Source: an uncultured Eubacteriales bacterium (GTDB lineage: Bacteria; Bacillota; Clostridia; Lachnospirales; Lachnospiraceae). From it: a stretch of DNA of 23,651 nt. The stretch spans positions 1 through 23,651 of the forward strand of contig ONVB01000127.1 of NCBI GenBank assembly GCA_900321145.1, written 5' to 3'. A model generated the notes under the pieces. The model was not told the DNA's origin, made no database searches, and was given only the letters and a program-made list of their open reading frames with translations. The stretch's first letter is position 1, and every line of letters starts with the position of its first letter. Of this stretch, positions 7,655 to 15,628 are shown in pieces. A program made the position numbers and the translations under genes.

Positions 7655-10600
7655 TTATTCTCCGCCTTCCTCTGATGGTATTTCCTCAGTAGGCGGCTCC
7701 TCCGTTGGCGGCTCCTCTGTAGGCGGCTCCTCCGTTGGTGGCTCCTCCGTTGGCGGCTCCTCTGTAGGCGGCTCCTCCGTAGTATCCTTCTCCGTCGTCT
7801 GTTTCTCTGTTGTCTGCTTTTCGGTCGTCTGCTTTTCGGTCGTCTGCTTCTCTGTTGTCTGCTTTTCGGTCGTCTGCTTCTCGGTGGTAGGATCATCACT
7901 TGCGATCTTCTTAAACTGAGCTATGACCTTGACATCCTTTTGGATATCAGTCAGCTCAAGCTCGGTTACGGCACCGCGGCTTTCGCCGTCCACAAGAACA
8001 TCCTTTATGGCATAACCCGCATCCGGAGTTATATAGAGCTTTACATTTGAACCCTTATCCACCTCTATAGAATCGGATATGGTTCCGCCCTTGCTGTGTC
8101 TTGTGTTTACATGGACCTTCTCGTCCTTATGTATATTACAGTGCTCCTCGGTTATCTTAAAGTCCGGATTTTCCTTTCCGTCCTCACCTACAAGCTTCTT
8201 CTCTCCGGTCTTTTCGTCGACCGTTATCCTGAACTTCAGTTTCTTCGGACAGGATTTGTTAGCTAAAAGATGTGACTCCTCGCAATACTCATATACCTGA
8301 TGTCCGGGACACCTTCCTGTTGGGATCGCGTCAGCCGCAAAGTAATCGGTTACGGTCAGACAGCCCTCTCCGGGAAGCTTTCCCGTCTCCTTGCAGAGTG
8401 TAACGGTAGTTATTCCATCGGGAACCTCCCAATCCAGGGACGGATCCTGTCCCTCCATCTCGGCTATCCTGTCCATGATCACTCTCCAAACCTCTTCATG
8501 AACAGTTCCGTAATAAGGCATGCTTCGGTTGGAGTCGTACCCCATCCAGATAGATGCTGTATAGTAAGGTGTCATGCCGCAGAACCAAAGGTCATAATCG
8601 CTTGAGGTCGTACCCGTTTTACCCGCACACTGGATACCTGTCCACATCTTTGCGGGACCTCCGGTACCGGCCGTGAGTACCGACTTCATACCGTCTATAA
8701 GCTGCCATGCGGTTGTAGCCTTCATAACTCTCTCTGTCTGAGGCTTGGTATTGTCTATGATTATCTTTCCGTCGTGATCGACAACCTTGGAGTAAAGCAC
8801 GGGCTTGGTGTAGACGCCCATATTCGCTATCGCACCGTAGGCCGCCGTCATATCATGAGTGGTAACACCGTAGGTAAGACCACCCAGTGCCGTCGACTGG
8901 TTCGCATCGGAATATGCTGTTCCGTCGCTGCCGACCTCATATTCCACAAGAGTCGACAGGTGAAGCTTCTTCAGGTATTCGAAAGCAACCTGCGGATCGA
9001 CCATGGTGATCACCTTGACCGCAAGCACGTTCATAGAGTTCTGTATACCCATTCGACAGGTCTGAAATCCTCGATAACCTCCGTACCAGTTGCTTACCGG
9101 TGTTCCGTTGTAATAGTTAAACGGAGCATCCTCGATAGGTGTCGCAAGTCCGCCCATTCCCAGGTCAAAGAACGGAAGGTATGCCGCAAGCACCTTGAAG
9201 GTCGACCCCGGCTGTCTGGCCGAGAAGGTCCTGTTCCAGGAACGGCTTTCCTTCTTCTCACCTCGGCCGCCGACCATAGCCTTCACATAGCCGGTCTTAT
9301 GATCCATAAGCGTAAATGCAAACTGAGGCTGAGGCGTGATAACCACGTGCTCTTCCACATATGAGCCTCCGGTCTCCTCGAGCATGGCCTGTTTGAACTC
9401 ATCTATCGCCACAAGCGCATCTTCTTTTGAGTCAAATATATTGTCGAACTTCGGATTCTCCGTCTTCTCGGCGAAGTAATCTATAAGCGCGTATGTGCTG
9501 TAATATATGGTATCTTCCTTGTCCTTATCCAAAAGGATAAGATCGTAGCTTAAGCCGACTCTGTCTATTCCGAAGTAGTCGTCGGTATGATTGATCACAT
9601 CATCCGCTATGGCCTGTATCTTCTTGTCCTGAACGGAGTAGACGGAATAACCGCCCGAGAATATCATCCTCTGAGCTTCCGAACGCTCCACTCCGTAGAG
9701 CTCCATGAAATCATCCTCGAGCTGATCAAGGATGGCATCCTCATAGTAAGTATTGACATTTCCCTCCGCCTTTACCTTCTCATGAAGTGCCTTTACTCTG
9801 CCGAACACGTCATCATTCATGGCCTGAGTATACTCAGCCTGGGTTATGTAGCCAAGCTCAAGCATCTTGTCGAGCACGTCCTCACGTCTGTTTCCCACAC
9901 CCTCGGGATTGTTTACGGGATTGTAAAGTGAAGGGTTCTGTGTGATACCTGCTATAACGGCGCACTCTGCAAGAGTCAGATCCTTTAATTCCTTATCGAA
10001 CCATGTGTCCGCTGCGGCGAAGACACCGTAAGCACCGCCGCCGAGATATATGGTGTTGAGATATACCTCTATTATTTCTTCCTTTGAATACTTCTTCTCA
10101 AGCTCGATTGCAAGAGCCTGCTCCTGTATCTTTCTCTCAAGACTGTCCAAAAAGGTCTTCTCTCCCATACCTACATTGAAGACCTCGTTCTTGATCAGCT
10201 GCTGTGTTATGGTCGAAGCACCCTGGTCGAAGCTTCCGCCCATAATACCATGTCTGAACGCTCTGAATATACCTCTTACATCTATACCGTTATGCTGCCA
10301 GAATCTCTCATCCTCTATGGCAACGAACGCGTTGATCAGATTCTTCGGTATATCCTCATAATATGTATACACACGGTTCGAGTCATAGTTTGCAACTATC
10401 ATCTCTTCATTACCGTCCGCATCATATATGGTAGTTCTGTAACCCTTAGGAACTATATGCACGTCGTCTATGCTCGGCGCGTTGTCGAGTATACCCTTTA
10501 TCATGCCGAAGCCGACTCCGGCTCCCGCAATCACAAGCGCAACCAGAAAGACAAGAAAGATCTTAAAGAAATTGACCAGTATCTTCCTTCCTACCCTTGG

Positions 10601-10657
10601 TGTCCCGGAAACGAGGTTCTTACGCTTTCTTATCGTTTCCGCCTTTGAATAACCCAT
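7655..10657 (-). CDS. ponA: Class A penicillin-binding protein (PBP1A type) with repeat tail
   Basis: 1000 residues from ATG at 10657 (GGAGG 6 bases upstream). A bifunctional peptidoglycan polymerase on the outer face of the membrane. Order: basic cytoplasmic start, one helix (about 27-52), GT51 glycosyltransferase domain with catalytic Glu115 in AIEDERFWQHNGID and GASTITQQLIKNE, then the transpeptidase with the three motifs S485-TFK, S541-MN and K680-TG. After about residue 745 come a Cys-containing stretch, an InlB-like/bacterial repeat domain (about 850-918, GGTISDSIEVDKGSNVKL, ITPDAGYAIKDVLVDG), and a low-complexity tail of TTEKQ and PPTEE repeats (about 924-997). The tail is acidic and may span the wall. 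The gene has its own promoter upstream; pyrF follows after 117 bases. Typical family members are 700-900 residues, so the extra length lies in the C-terminal additions. Confidence 0.95.
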   Translation of the reverse strand: MGYSKAETIRKRKNLVSGTPRVGRKILVNFFKIFLVFLVALVIAGAGVGFGMIKGILDNAPSIDDVHIVPKGYRTTIYDADGNEEMIVANYDSNRVYTYYEDIPKNLINAFVAIEDERFWQHNGIDVRGIFRAFRHGIMGGSFDQGASTITQQLIKNEVFNVGMGEKTFLDSLERKIQEQALAIELEKKYSKEEIIEVYLNTIYLGGGAYGVFAAADTWFDKELKDLTLAECAVIAGITQNPSLYNPVNNPEGVGNRREDVLDKMLELGYITQAEYTQAMNDDVFGRVKALHEKVKAEGNVNTYYEDAILDQLEDDFMELYGVERSEAQRMIFSGGYSVYSVQDKKIQAIADDVINHTDDYFGIDRVGLSYDLILLDKDKEDTIYYSTYALIDYFAEKTENPKFDNIFDSKEDALVAIDEFKQAMLEETGGSYVEEHVVITPQPQFAFTLMDHKTGYVKAMVGGRGEKKESRSWNRTFSARQPGSTFKVLAAYLPFFDLGMGGLATPIEDAPFNYYNGTPVSNWYGGYRGFQTCRMGIQNSMNVLAVKVITMVDPQVAFEYLKKLHLSTLVEYEVGSDGTAYSDANQSTALGGLTYGVTTHDMTAAYGAIANMGVYTKPVLYSKVVDHDGKIIIDNTKPQTERVMKATTAWQLIDGMKSVLTAGTGGPAKMWTGIQCAGKTGTTSSDYDLWFCGMTPYYTASIWMGYDSNRSMPYYGTVHEEVWRVIMDRIAEMEGQDPSLDWEVPDGITTVTLCKETGKLPGEGCLTVTDYFAADAIPTGRCPGHQVYEYCEESHLLANKSCPKKLKFRITVDEKTGEKKLVGEDGKENPDFKITEEHCNIHKDEKVHVNTRHSKGGTISDSIEVDKGSNVKLYITPDAGYAIKDVLVDGESRGAVTELELTDIQKDVKVIAQFKKIASDDPTTEKQTTEKQTTEKQTTEKQTTEKQTTEKQTTEKDTTEEPPTEEPPTEEPPTEEPPTEEPPTEEPPTEEIPSEEGGE
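7667..7888 (-). repeat. 15-bp coding minisatellite in the PBP tail
   Basis: Two blocks of 15-bp units: six PPTEE plus one divergent IPSEE unit (7667-7771), a TTEE link (7772-7783), then TTEKD and six TTEKQ units (7784-7888). Units within a block differ mainly at third codon positions (for example GTT/GTA, TCT/TCC on the plus strand). All units are multiples of three, so copy number can change without breaking the frame. Confidence 0.95.
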
Positions 10658-10723
10658 ATTCCGCCTCCATCTTTGTTGTATGTTGTAATATGATGTATGG
10701 TACAGATTTACATAATCCAAGGT

Positions 10724-10752
10724 AGTATACCAAAAAGAAAGATAAAAGTAAA
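10724..10752 (-). promoter_or_regulatory. Promoter of the PBP gene
   Basis: Minus strand TTTACT (10747-10752), 17-base spacer, TATACT (10724-10729). The -10 box matches 5 of 6, the -35 box 4 of 6. Transcription would begin near 10717, a 60-base leader. The -35 box starts 3 bases after the stop of the flavodoxin-like gene, so ponA can be read separately from tetR and its partner. Confidence 0.65.
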
Positions 10753-10755
10753 GTA

Positions 10756-11595
10756 TCAGAGTGCTTCCTTGAGTCTTACCCCCGAAAATACATCATCATC
10801 CAGGAAAATATTGCTCAGAGCCGAGTGTACACCGGCGGAATCCGTGCTGTCGGGAGTATACGCATGGGCGTTGCCGTACCTGTATGAACGAGACCTGCTC
10901 GAAACAGCCCTGCTTTCCCTGGCTAAGCTCTGCCTCCTTGCCGCGAGCATATGATACATGGTATCCGCTTCCTCCTCGCTCACACGCCTTCTCTCGCTTA
11001 TGACCTTTTCCGCCGTCAGAGAACCCGCACTGAAAAAGAGCATTCCCTCAAGTACACAGCTTATCTCCCAGCGGTTCTTGTCTTCCATGCCTCTTATGCC
11101 GCTCTTCGAAAGCTTCTCCTCGGTGGAAAGCATGCTTCTCCTGAAATCGGTACATTTGACAAAGATATCCGAAGCGTGCCCTTCGCTTCTTCTTCCGAAG
11201 ATCTCCGAGAACTGCTCAAGACTCTTCAATGTACTTTTTAAGGATACGGCATTGTCAACACTTAAGTTTTCTCCGACGCAAACCGCATAAAGATACGTTC
11301 CCTTTCTGAACCTCAGGTGCTGAAGAAAAGTGAGGACAGCAATAGAGATACCCCAGTTATGCGCAGGGAAAACTATACCTATGCTTTGGGCATCGATAAG
11401 CTCCCCGTCATACTCTGTGTATCTTACCGCACGACTTCTCTTGACATTTGCGGTCAGCTGACTGACCAGAGATCCTGTCGTGTCCATCTTCTTTATTCTC
11501 TTTCCGGTTTTAAGATCGTCCGAATCGGAGACATAGAAGATTATATTCTCCTTGTCCATAAGTCCGAACTTCGCATCCAGATCCTTTAAGAGCAC
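10756..11595 (-). CDS. Flavodoxin-like protein with altered FMN loop, unknown function
   Basis: 279 residues from GTG at 11595. The ribosome site (GGGGG, 8 bases upstream) lies in the last codons of tetR, so translation is coupled. Residues 70-110 read QSIGIVFPAHNWGISIAVLTFL then YLYAVCVGEN, which matches the middle of flavodoxin domains of the EFR1 type (VFP-Y-WG). But the usual phosphate loop SxTGNT is missing from the first strand-loop (IIFYVSDSDDLKTG, 18-31); a TTGS followed by a helix occurs only later (39-42). There is no 4Fe-4S ferredoxin part. The last 60 residues are Ser/Arg-rich (RESRAVSSRSRSYRYG) and look disordered, with no membrane helix. Probably cytosolic; substrate unknown. 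The fold assignment is by eye. Confidence 0.6.
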   Translation of the reverse strand: MLLKDLDAKFGLMDKENIIFYVSDSDDLKTGKRIKKMDTTGSLVSQLTANVKRSRAVRYTEYDGELIDAQSIGIVFPAHNWGISIAVLTFLQHLRFRKGTYLYAVCVGENLSVDNAVSLKSTLKSLEQFSEIFGRRSEGHASDIFVKCTDFRRSMLSTEEKLSKSGIRGMEDKNRWEISCVLEGMLFFSAGSLTAEKVISERRRVSEEEADTMYHMLAARRQSLARESRAVSSRSRSYRYGNAHAYTPDSTDSAGVHSALSNIFLDDDVFSGVRLKEAL

Positions 11596-11600
11596 TTTCC

Positions 11601-12185
11601 TTACCCCCTGATAAGAGAGATGTAAAATCTTTTATAGGCGCCTTTTAGATACTTTTCCTTCGTTATCCCGTATCTCTTTTTAAAATCATCATCCCGGCAC
11701 GAGACCCCGTTGACCATGCCGCAGATACCCGACCACAGGAAAAGTGCAAGCTGCCCTGCGTCAACATCTTCGGCGATAACCTTCTCAGCCTTGCCCCTTG
11801 CGATAAGCGACAAAATCTCTTCATCGATCACTGTCATATCACGCACGCCTTTGCTTATCCCGTCAAAATAATCCGGAAACCTGCACTTGAATGAATATAC
11901 GGAATCGCACACGGAAATAAAGCTTTCCGAAAAGCTCCCTGCCCCTGATGCGGCATCGGATATCTCCCCGGCAAGCATATCTGCATATTTTATCAAGATG
12001 GAATTGTATATCTCTTCTTTACTCTTGAAATAGACATAGATAGTAGACTTGCTGTAGTCAGCAAGCTTGGCGATATCATCCATAGTGGTTCCGTCTATAC
12101 CCTTTTTTTCAAAGAGCTCCCCCGCGGCATCCATTATGCTGTCACGATGGAATTTCTCAAGAGCCTGTTTCCTTCTCTCTCCCAT
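11601..12185 (-). CDS. TetR/AcrR family transcriptional regulator
   Basis: 194 residues. N-terminal helix-turn-helix: IMDAAGELFEKKGIDGTTMDDIAKLADYSKSTIYVYFKSKEEI, here cited as two pieces around residues 17-60, is textbook TetR (TTMDDIA, STIYVYF). The C-terminal ligand and dimer domain is typical in length (LALFLWSGICGMVNG) but gives no ligand hint. The ribosome site is weak (CAGG, 7 bases before ATG). A well-formed promoter upstream has a 10-bp element in its spacer, which suits self-repression. Five bases separate it from the flavodoxin-like gene, so that gene is the likely regulated partner. Confidence 0.95.
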   Translation of the reverse strand: MGERRKQALEKFHRDSIMDAAGELFEKKGIDGTTMDDIAKLADYSKSTIYVYFKSKEEIYNSILIKYADMLAGEISDAASGAGSFSESFISVCDSVYSFKCRFPDYFDGISKGVRDMTVIDEEILSLIARGKAEKVIAEDVDAGQLALFLWSGICGMVNGVSCRDDDFKKRYGITKEKYLKGAYKRFYISLIRG

Positions 12186-12247
12186 TACAAAACCTGCGTC
12201 GTATTATATGTTCCCGCCATTCAATAAATGCACGTATCCGATTAGAC

Positions 12248-12276
12248 ATTTTACTACCGTGAGTATATTTTTTCAA
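12248..12276 (-). promoter_or_regulatory. Promoter of tetR with element in the spacer
   Basis: Minus strand TTGAAA (12271-12276), 17-base spacer, TAAAAT (12248-12253): 5 of 6 matches in each box. The leader would be about 56 bases. The spacer contains TACTCACGGT, one half of the inverted pair described separately, the classic place for a repressor site. Confidence 0.75.
12256..12265 (-). promoter_or_regulatory. Putative TetR operator, promoter-proximal copy
   Basis: Ten bases, TACTCACGGT on the minus strand, lying between the -35 and -10 boxes of tetR. A perfect inverted copy is found at 12374-12383. Binding by the adjacent TetR protein is inferred from position only. Confidence 0.5.
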
Positions 12277-12373
12277 CATTTATTTTATTTATTATATTTT
12301 TGTTTTAGTTTTTATATCTTTAATCCGTTAATTATATTTACAGTATATATTATATACCATATTATAATAATCG

Positions 12374-12383
12374 TACTCACGGT
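12374..12383 (+). promoter_or_regulatory. Putative TetR operator, distal copy
   Basis: TACTCACGGT on the plus strand, the exact inverted copy of 12256-12265, 108 bp away. It is itself flanked by a 5-bp inverted repeat (AATCG/CGATT). Looping between two operators, or control of a second minus-strand start, are possible. Confidence 0.4.
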
Positions 12384-12402
12384 TCGATTACTTCGTTTCA
12401 GC

Positions 12403-12457
12403 TGCTTTATACACAAAAACAGGCGGGTCAAACCCGCCTGTTTTTGTGTATAAAGCA
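12403..12457. terminator. Very long perfect hairpin, terminator of the comEA-regulator operon
   Basis: Arms of 26 bp (12403-12428 and 12432-12457) match perfectly around a 3-base loop. The core is GC-rich (AGGCGGGT/ACCCGCCT), the outer part is A-rich on one side and T-rich on the other (GTTTTTGTG), so it can act in both directions. It starts 5 bases after the stop of the GerMN gene (12463). Confidence 0.93.
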
Positions 12458-12462
12458 TTATT

Positions 12463-13368
12463 CTACTGTATCACTATATCGGAATTAAACTTTAACGGAC
12501 CGCTTATATCCGTATTCCCTCGGAATGTATCCCTTGACTCTCCTCCGATAAGGATCCTCACGCTGTCGATACCGTCTAACGAGGTGAGCGAATTGACTAC
12601 CGCATACAACACTTCCTCCGGTGTTCTCCCCTGAAAGCTTTGCTCAAAGTCATCACTCAGATCTATCACACATTCATTTTCGGTCACAGAGACCGATATG
12701 ACCGAAGTATTCGGTGGTATGCACTGCTGCTTTGCAAGATAGTTTACTATCAGCTCCTGCGCGGATATATGATAGTCCGGATTGACATCGAGCATGTATG
12801 CCCTGAGGCCTCTCTCCCCGTTATAAGACATATATATCTTTACCGCAATCTCATTTAACCCTTCGGCCTTGTCATAGCCGCCGAAGAAAAATGACGATCT
12901 GTCATATTCTTCCGATAAGAGCACCTTCTCGTCCTCATCAAATATGTTTATCCTTATCCCGCTTATTCCCTCAAGCTGGAAAAGAGTGGTGCATATCGAC
13001 GCTGTCGAGAGCAGATACACCTCCCGCGACAGTGGGGCAGGTGCGGTAAACGAAACCTCAAGCCTCACATTGTTCTCATCAAACATATATGTGTATACCG
13101 AGAACACACCCTCGTATTCCTTCATCAATTCACCGAGGAGCTCTTCCACCGAGGCAGTCAGCACATCAGGCTGTCTAAGCTGGTAGACACTATTACGTCT
13201 TTTCACCCGCATATCTTCATGATAATAAATATACGCCTCACCGTATCCGGCTTTTATATTCTCTTTTTCTCCGGCCTTATCGTTTTTTGCGAAAGGAAAT
13301 GTACAGCCCGATAAACCGAGCAGCACGAAAGTCGTTATCAGGAGCCGTATTATATTTCGTTTCTTCAT
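12463..13368 (-). CDS. Lipoprotein with two GerMN-like domains
   Basis: 301 residues. Signal peptide with lipobox LSGC (Cys22), so it is anchored to the outer face of the membrane. The C-terminal half (about 170-295) fits the GerMN domain: PNTSVISVSVTENECVIDLS, EEVLYAVVNSLTSLDGIDSV, RILIGGES and a closing DISGPL. The first half (about 65-155; SREVYLLSTASICTTLFQL, GISGIRINIFDED) looks like a more diverged copy, giving the tandem plan of GerM of Bacillus. GerMN domains occur in GerM (sporulation, germination) and in LpqB, the lipoprotein partner of the MtrAB system. The gene follows the kinase by 3 bases with GAGG 11 bases before ATG, so it belongs to the same operon and may tune the kinase. 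No role in spores is implied by context. Confidence 0.85.
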   Translation of the reverse strand: MKKRNIIRLLITTFVLLGLSGCTFPFAKNDKAGEKENIKAGYGEAYIYYHEDMRVKRRNSVYQLRQPDVLTASVEELLGELMKEYEGVFSVYTYMFDENNVRLEVSFTAPAPLSREVYLLSTASICTTLFQLEGISGIRINIFDEDEKVLLSEEYDRSSFFFGGYDKAEGLNEIAVKIYMSYNGERGLRAYMLDVNPDYHISAQELIVNYLAKQQCIPPNTSVISVSVTENECVIDLSDDFEQSFQGRTPEEVLYAVVNSLTSLDGIDSVRILIGGESRDTFRGNTDISGPLKFNSDIVIQ

Positions 13369-13371
13369 AGA

Positions 13372-14919
13372 TCATATATCCTCTTCACTGTACTTCAAAG
13401 GAATCTTGACCGTAAAGGTCGTACCCTGTCCGGATTCACTGTAAAGCTTGATCGTACCGTGATGCATGGTTATAACATTTCTTGTGATAGCAAGTCCGAG
13501 TCCCGTACCGCCGGTATCCCTGCTTCTTGCCTTGTCGACACGGTAGAATCTCTCGAAGACCTTGTCCTTCTCATCCTCCGGGATACCGACTCCCGAGTCG
13601 GCAACCTTTACGTGGAAGAACTTGTGATCGGCATTTAAGCTGACATTTACAAATCCGTTATCCACGTTATACTTGACGGCATTTTCGATGATATTCGTAA
13701 ATGCCAGCGAAAGCTTTACCTCATCCACCTCCGCGATAACATCCCTGAAGCTCTCGTAGTTGATCTCTATGCCGCGCTCATCCGCGATAGGCATGACTCT
13801 CTTCAGGATAACTTCTATAAGCTCGTTGATATCAACCTGCTCTATGTTCATCTTCGAGTTCTGGTTTTCAACCTTAACAAGGGTGAGCAGATCGGTTATG
13901 ATCTTGCTCTCACGGTCTATCTCTGCCACGATATCCGTCATAAACTCCTTATACATCGGAAGATCGGCATCCTCGTTTGAAACAAGCGAATCCGCGAGCA
14001 CCTTCATGGAGGTGATGGGCGTTTTAAGCTCATGGGACACATTTGACACAAACTCCTGTCTCGTGGAGTCTATGGTCATCAGCTTTCCTATGATGTCGTT
14101 GTAGTTTACCGTAAGCCGCCTCAGCTCGGTAAATCCCCTTACCGGCATACTGTCGTCCAAGTGCCCGGCCTTCGCGGTCTCCATACGCTTGGTGATCTTC
14201 TTTATGCCTCTGGTCGCAACGCTTCCCACCATGCCCGAGAAGAGCACACATACTATAAACATAAACACAAAGAGAACTATTCTTATAGTAAGCGACCTCG
14301 TCAGGATATTTCCTATATTTGCGGTTGACGCGGTCACTATGACCGCACCGACGCACATCCCGTTTCCGATAATCTGTCTCACATATCTGACGTGGTCGGT
14401 ATCCTTTGTATAAAGCTCCTTTACCGTGCCCATCATGATCCTTATCATGTTCTCGCTCACTAAGTAAGAGCCCTCGATCTGTCCGAAGGTATCGGCCTTT
14501 ACCCTATAAGAGGCATCCACGACTATCACACGTCCGTCAAGCTCCTCGGCGGCAGCGCTCATACGACCTCTCATCTCACCCGTCACCTTCAGGTAGCCTT
14601 CCCTGCACAGCCCTCCGGAAATGATGTCGCCCTGTTTTACCACTGCGGTTTTTAGGGTTCTTTCCTCGTAGCTTCCGTATATCCTGTCCGAGAAAAAAAT
14701 ATATGCAGCGACGAGCACCGTGACTATAAGCACTACCGAAGACACAACAAAAAACCCAAGTGAGACAGACTTTTTCTCAGCCCGGGTTTTTTTCTGTTTT
14801 ACCTCTTTTACAGGTTTGTCTTTACTTTTTTTCTTATCCTTAGCGGAAGTCTCTCGCGATGCGATATCCTTCGATAAAGCTTCTTCCTTCGAAACTTCCT
14901 TTTTTTCTTTTTTGCTCAT
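13372..14919 (-). CDS. Sensor histidine kinase with HAMP domain
   Basis: 515 residues. Order: a Lys/Glu-rich cytoplasmic tail (1-50), helix 1 (about 54-77), an extracytoplasmic sensor of about 130 residues, helix 2 (about 211-232), HAMP (about 233-287), HisKA with phospho-acceptor His296 in SNVSHELKTPITSMK, then the ATPase with N-box NIIENAVKYN, G1 DSGVGIPEDE, F-box FERFYRVD and G2 GGTGLGLAI. All catalytic boxes are intact. The sensor part (SGGLCREGYL, DGRVIVVDASYRVKAD) resembles small PAS/Cache-like folds. It lies 6 bases after the response regulator and is its partner. The layout is similar to WalK or MtrB; the signal is unknown. The long charged N-terminal tail is unusual for this family. 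Confidence 0.95.
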   Translation of the reverse strand: MSKKEKKEVSKEEALSKDIASRETSAKDKKKSKDKPVKEVKQKKTRAEKKSVSLGFFVVSSVVLIVTVLVAAYIFFSDRIYGSYEERTLKTAVVKQGDIISGGLCREGYLKVTGEMRGRMSAAAEELDGRVIVVDASYRVKADTFGQIEGSYLVSENMIRIMMGTVKELYTKDTDHVRYVRQIIGNGMCVGAVIVTASTANIGNILTRSLTIRIVLFVFMFIVCVLFSGMVGSVATRGIKKITKRMETAKAGHLDDSMPVRGFTELRRLTVNYNDIIGKLMTIDSTRQEFVSNVSHELKTPITSMKVLADSLVSNEDADLPMYKEFMTDIVAEIDRESKIITDLLTLVKVENQNSKMNIEQVDINELIEVILKRVMPIADERGIEINYESFRDVIAEVDEVKLSLAFTNIIENAVKYNVDNGFVNVSLNADHKFFHVKVADSGVGIPEDEKDKVFERFYRVDKARSRDTGGTGLGLAITRNVITMHHGTIKLYSESGQGTTFTVKIPLKYSEEDI

Positions 14920-14925
14920 ATCCGG

Positions 14926-15612
14926 TTATTCCATAAAGTAGTACCCTACACCCCATCTTGTATGGATGTACTTGGGTTCTGCCGGCGTAGCCTCTATCTT
15001 CTCTCTAAGTCTTCTGACATGAACATCAACGGTTCTTGCATCACCCGGATATGTAGAACCCCAGATAGTCTTCAACAGCTGTTCTCTCGAGTACACCTTG
15101 TTCGGATTGGAAACAAGGAGAAATACCAGCTCATACTCCTTGGCTGTAAGATTGACCTCCTTGCCCTCCACATATACTCTTCTGCTCTCGCAGTCTATCT
15201 TAAGGCCTCTTGATTCAATGGTCTTCACGTCATCCTTGGAATCCTGATTCTTGCCGTTTCTTCTTAAGATGGCCTTGATCCTGGCCTTGACTTCAAGTAT
15301 ATTGAACGGCTTTGTAATATAATCATCGGCTCCGTACTCAAGTCCGAGTATCTTATCCATATCCTCGCCTTTAGCGGTCAGCATGATGATCGGAACATCC
15401 GAAAACTCCCTGACCATCTGACATACCTCAAGTCCCGAATACCCCGGAAGCATGATGTCAAGCAATATGATATCATACTTGTTCATCTTCGCGTACTCTA
15501 CCGCATTTTCACCGTCATATGCAACATCAACCTGCATATCGTCCTGCTCTAAAGAGAACTTAATCCCCTTAACTATAGACTTTTCATCATCTACAACAAG
15601 AACCCTTTTCAT
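14926..15612 (-). CDS. OmpR/PhoB-type response regulator (WalR/MtrA-like)
   Basis: 228 residues from ATG at 15612 (GGAG 7 bases upstream; the longer frame to 15639 would overlap comEA). Receiver domain: acidic pocket D8/D9, phospho-acceptor Asp52 in LLDIMLPGYSG, Thr79 in MLTAKGEDMDK, Lys101 in TKPF. Winged-helix output domain: LKIDCESRRVYVEG, LTAKEYELVFLLVSN, VYSREQLLKTIWG, TVDVHVRRLREKIE and YIHTRWGVGYYF, all typical of OmpR/PhoB. It is placed between comEA (16 bases upstream) and the kinase. Similarity to WalR is high by eye, but the walHI genes and a WalK-type PAS are not present. Confidence 0.96.
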   Translation of the reverse strand: MKRVLVVDDEKSIVKGIKFSLEQDDMQVDVAYDGENAVEYAKMNKYDIILLDIMLPGYSGLEVCQMVREFSDVPIIMLTAKGEDMDKILGLEYGADDYITKPFNILEVKARIKAILRRNGKNQDSKDDVKTIESRGLKIDCESRRVYVEGKEVNLTAKEYELVFLLVSNPNKVYSREQLLKTIWGSTYPGDARTVDVHVRRLREKIEATPAEPKYIHTRWGVGYYFME

Positions 15613-15628
15613 GTCATCGCTCCTATGC

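Larger units (their letters stand above)
12186..12402. other. AT-rich intergenic region upstream of tetR
   Basis: No gene seen. The stretch is far richer in A/T than its neighbours, especially 12266-12370. It holds the tetR promoter, two inverted copies of a 10-bp element, and a TATAAT hexamer on the minus strand about 12 bases past the distal element without a good -35 box. Confidence 0.8.

Noticed and set aside
7645..7899. An 84-residue Arg/Ser-rich frame in the repeat part of the PBP gene
   Set aside because: It is a second frame of the 15-bp repeats; its Arg-rich repeats follow from the repeat bases and it has no ribosome site.
12067..12453. A plus-strand frame through the AT-rich gap
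   Set aside because: Begins antisense inside tetR, has a low-complexity Phe/Ile/Tyr content as expected of A/T-rich DNA, and ends in the terminator hairpin.
12463..13368. Sporulation/germination gene gerM
   Set aside because: The GerMN domain alone does not show that role; the operon context points to the two-component system instead.
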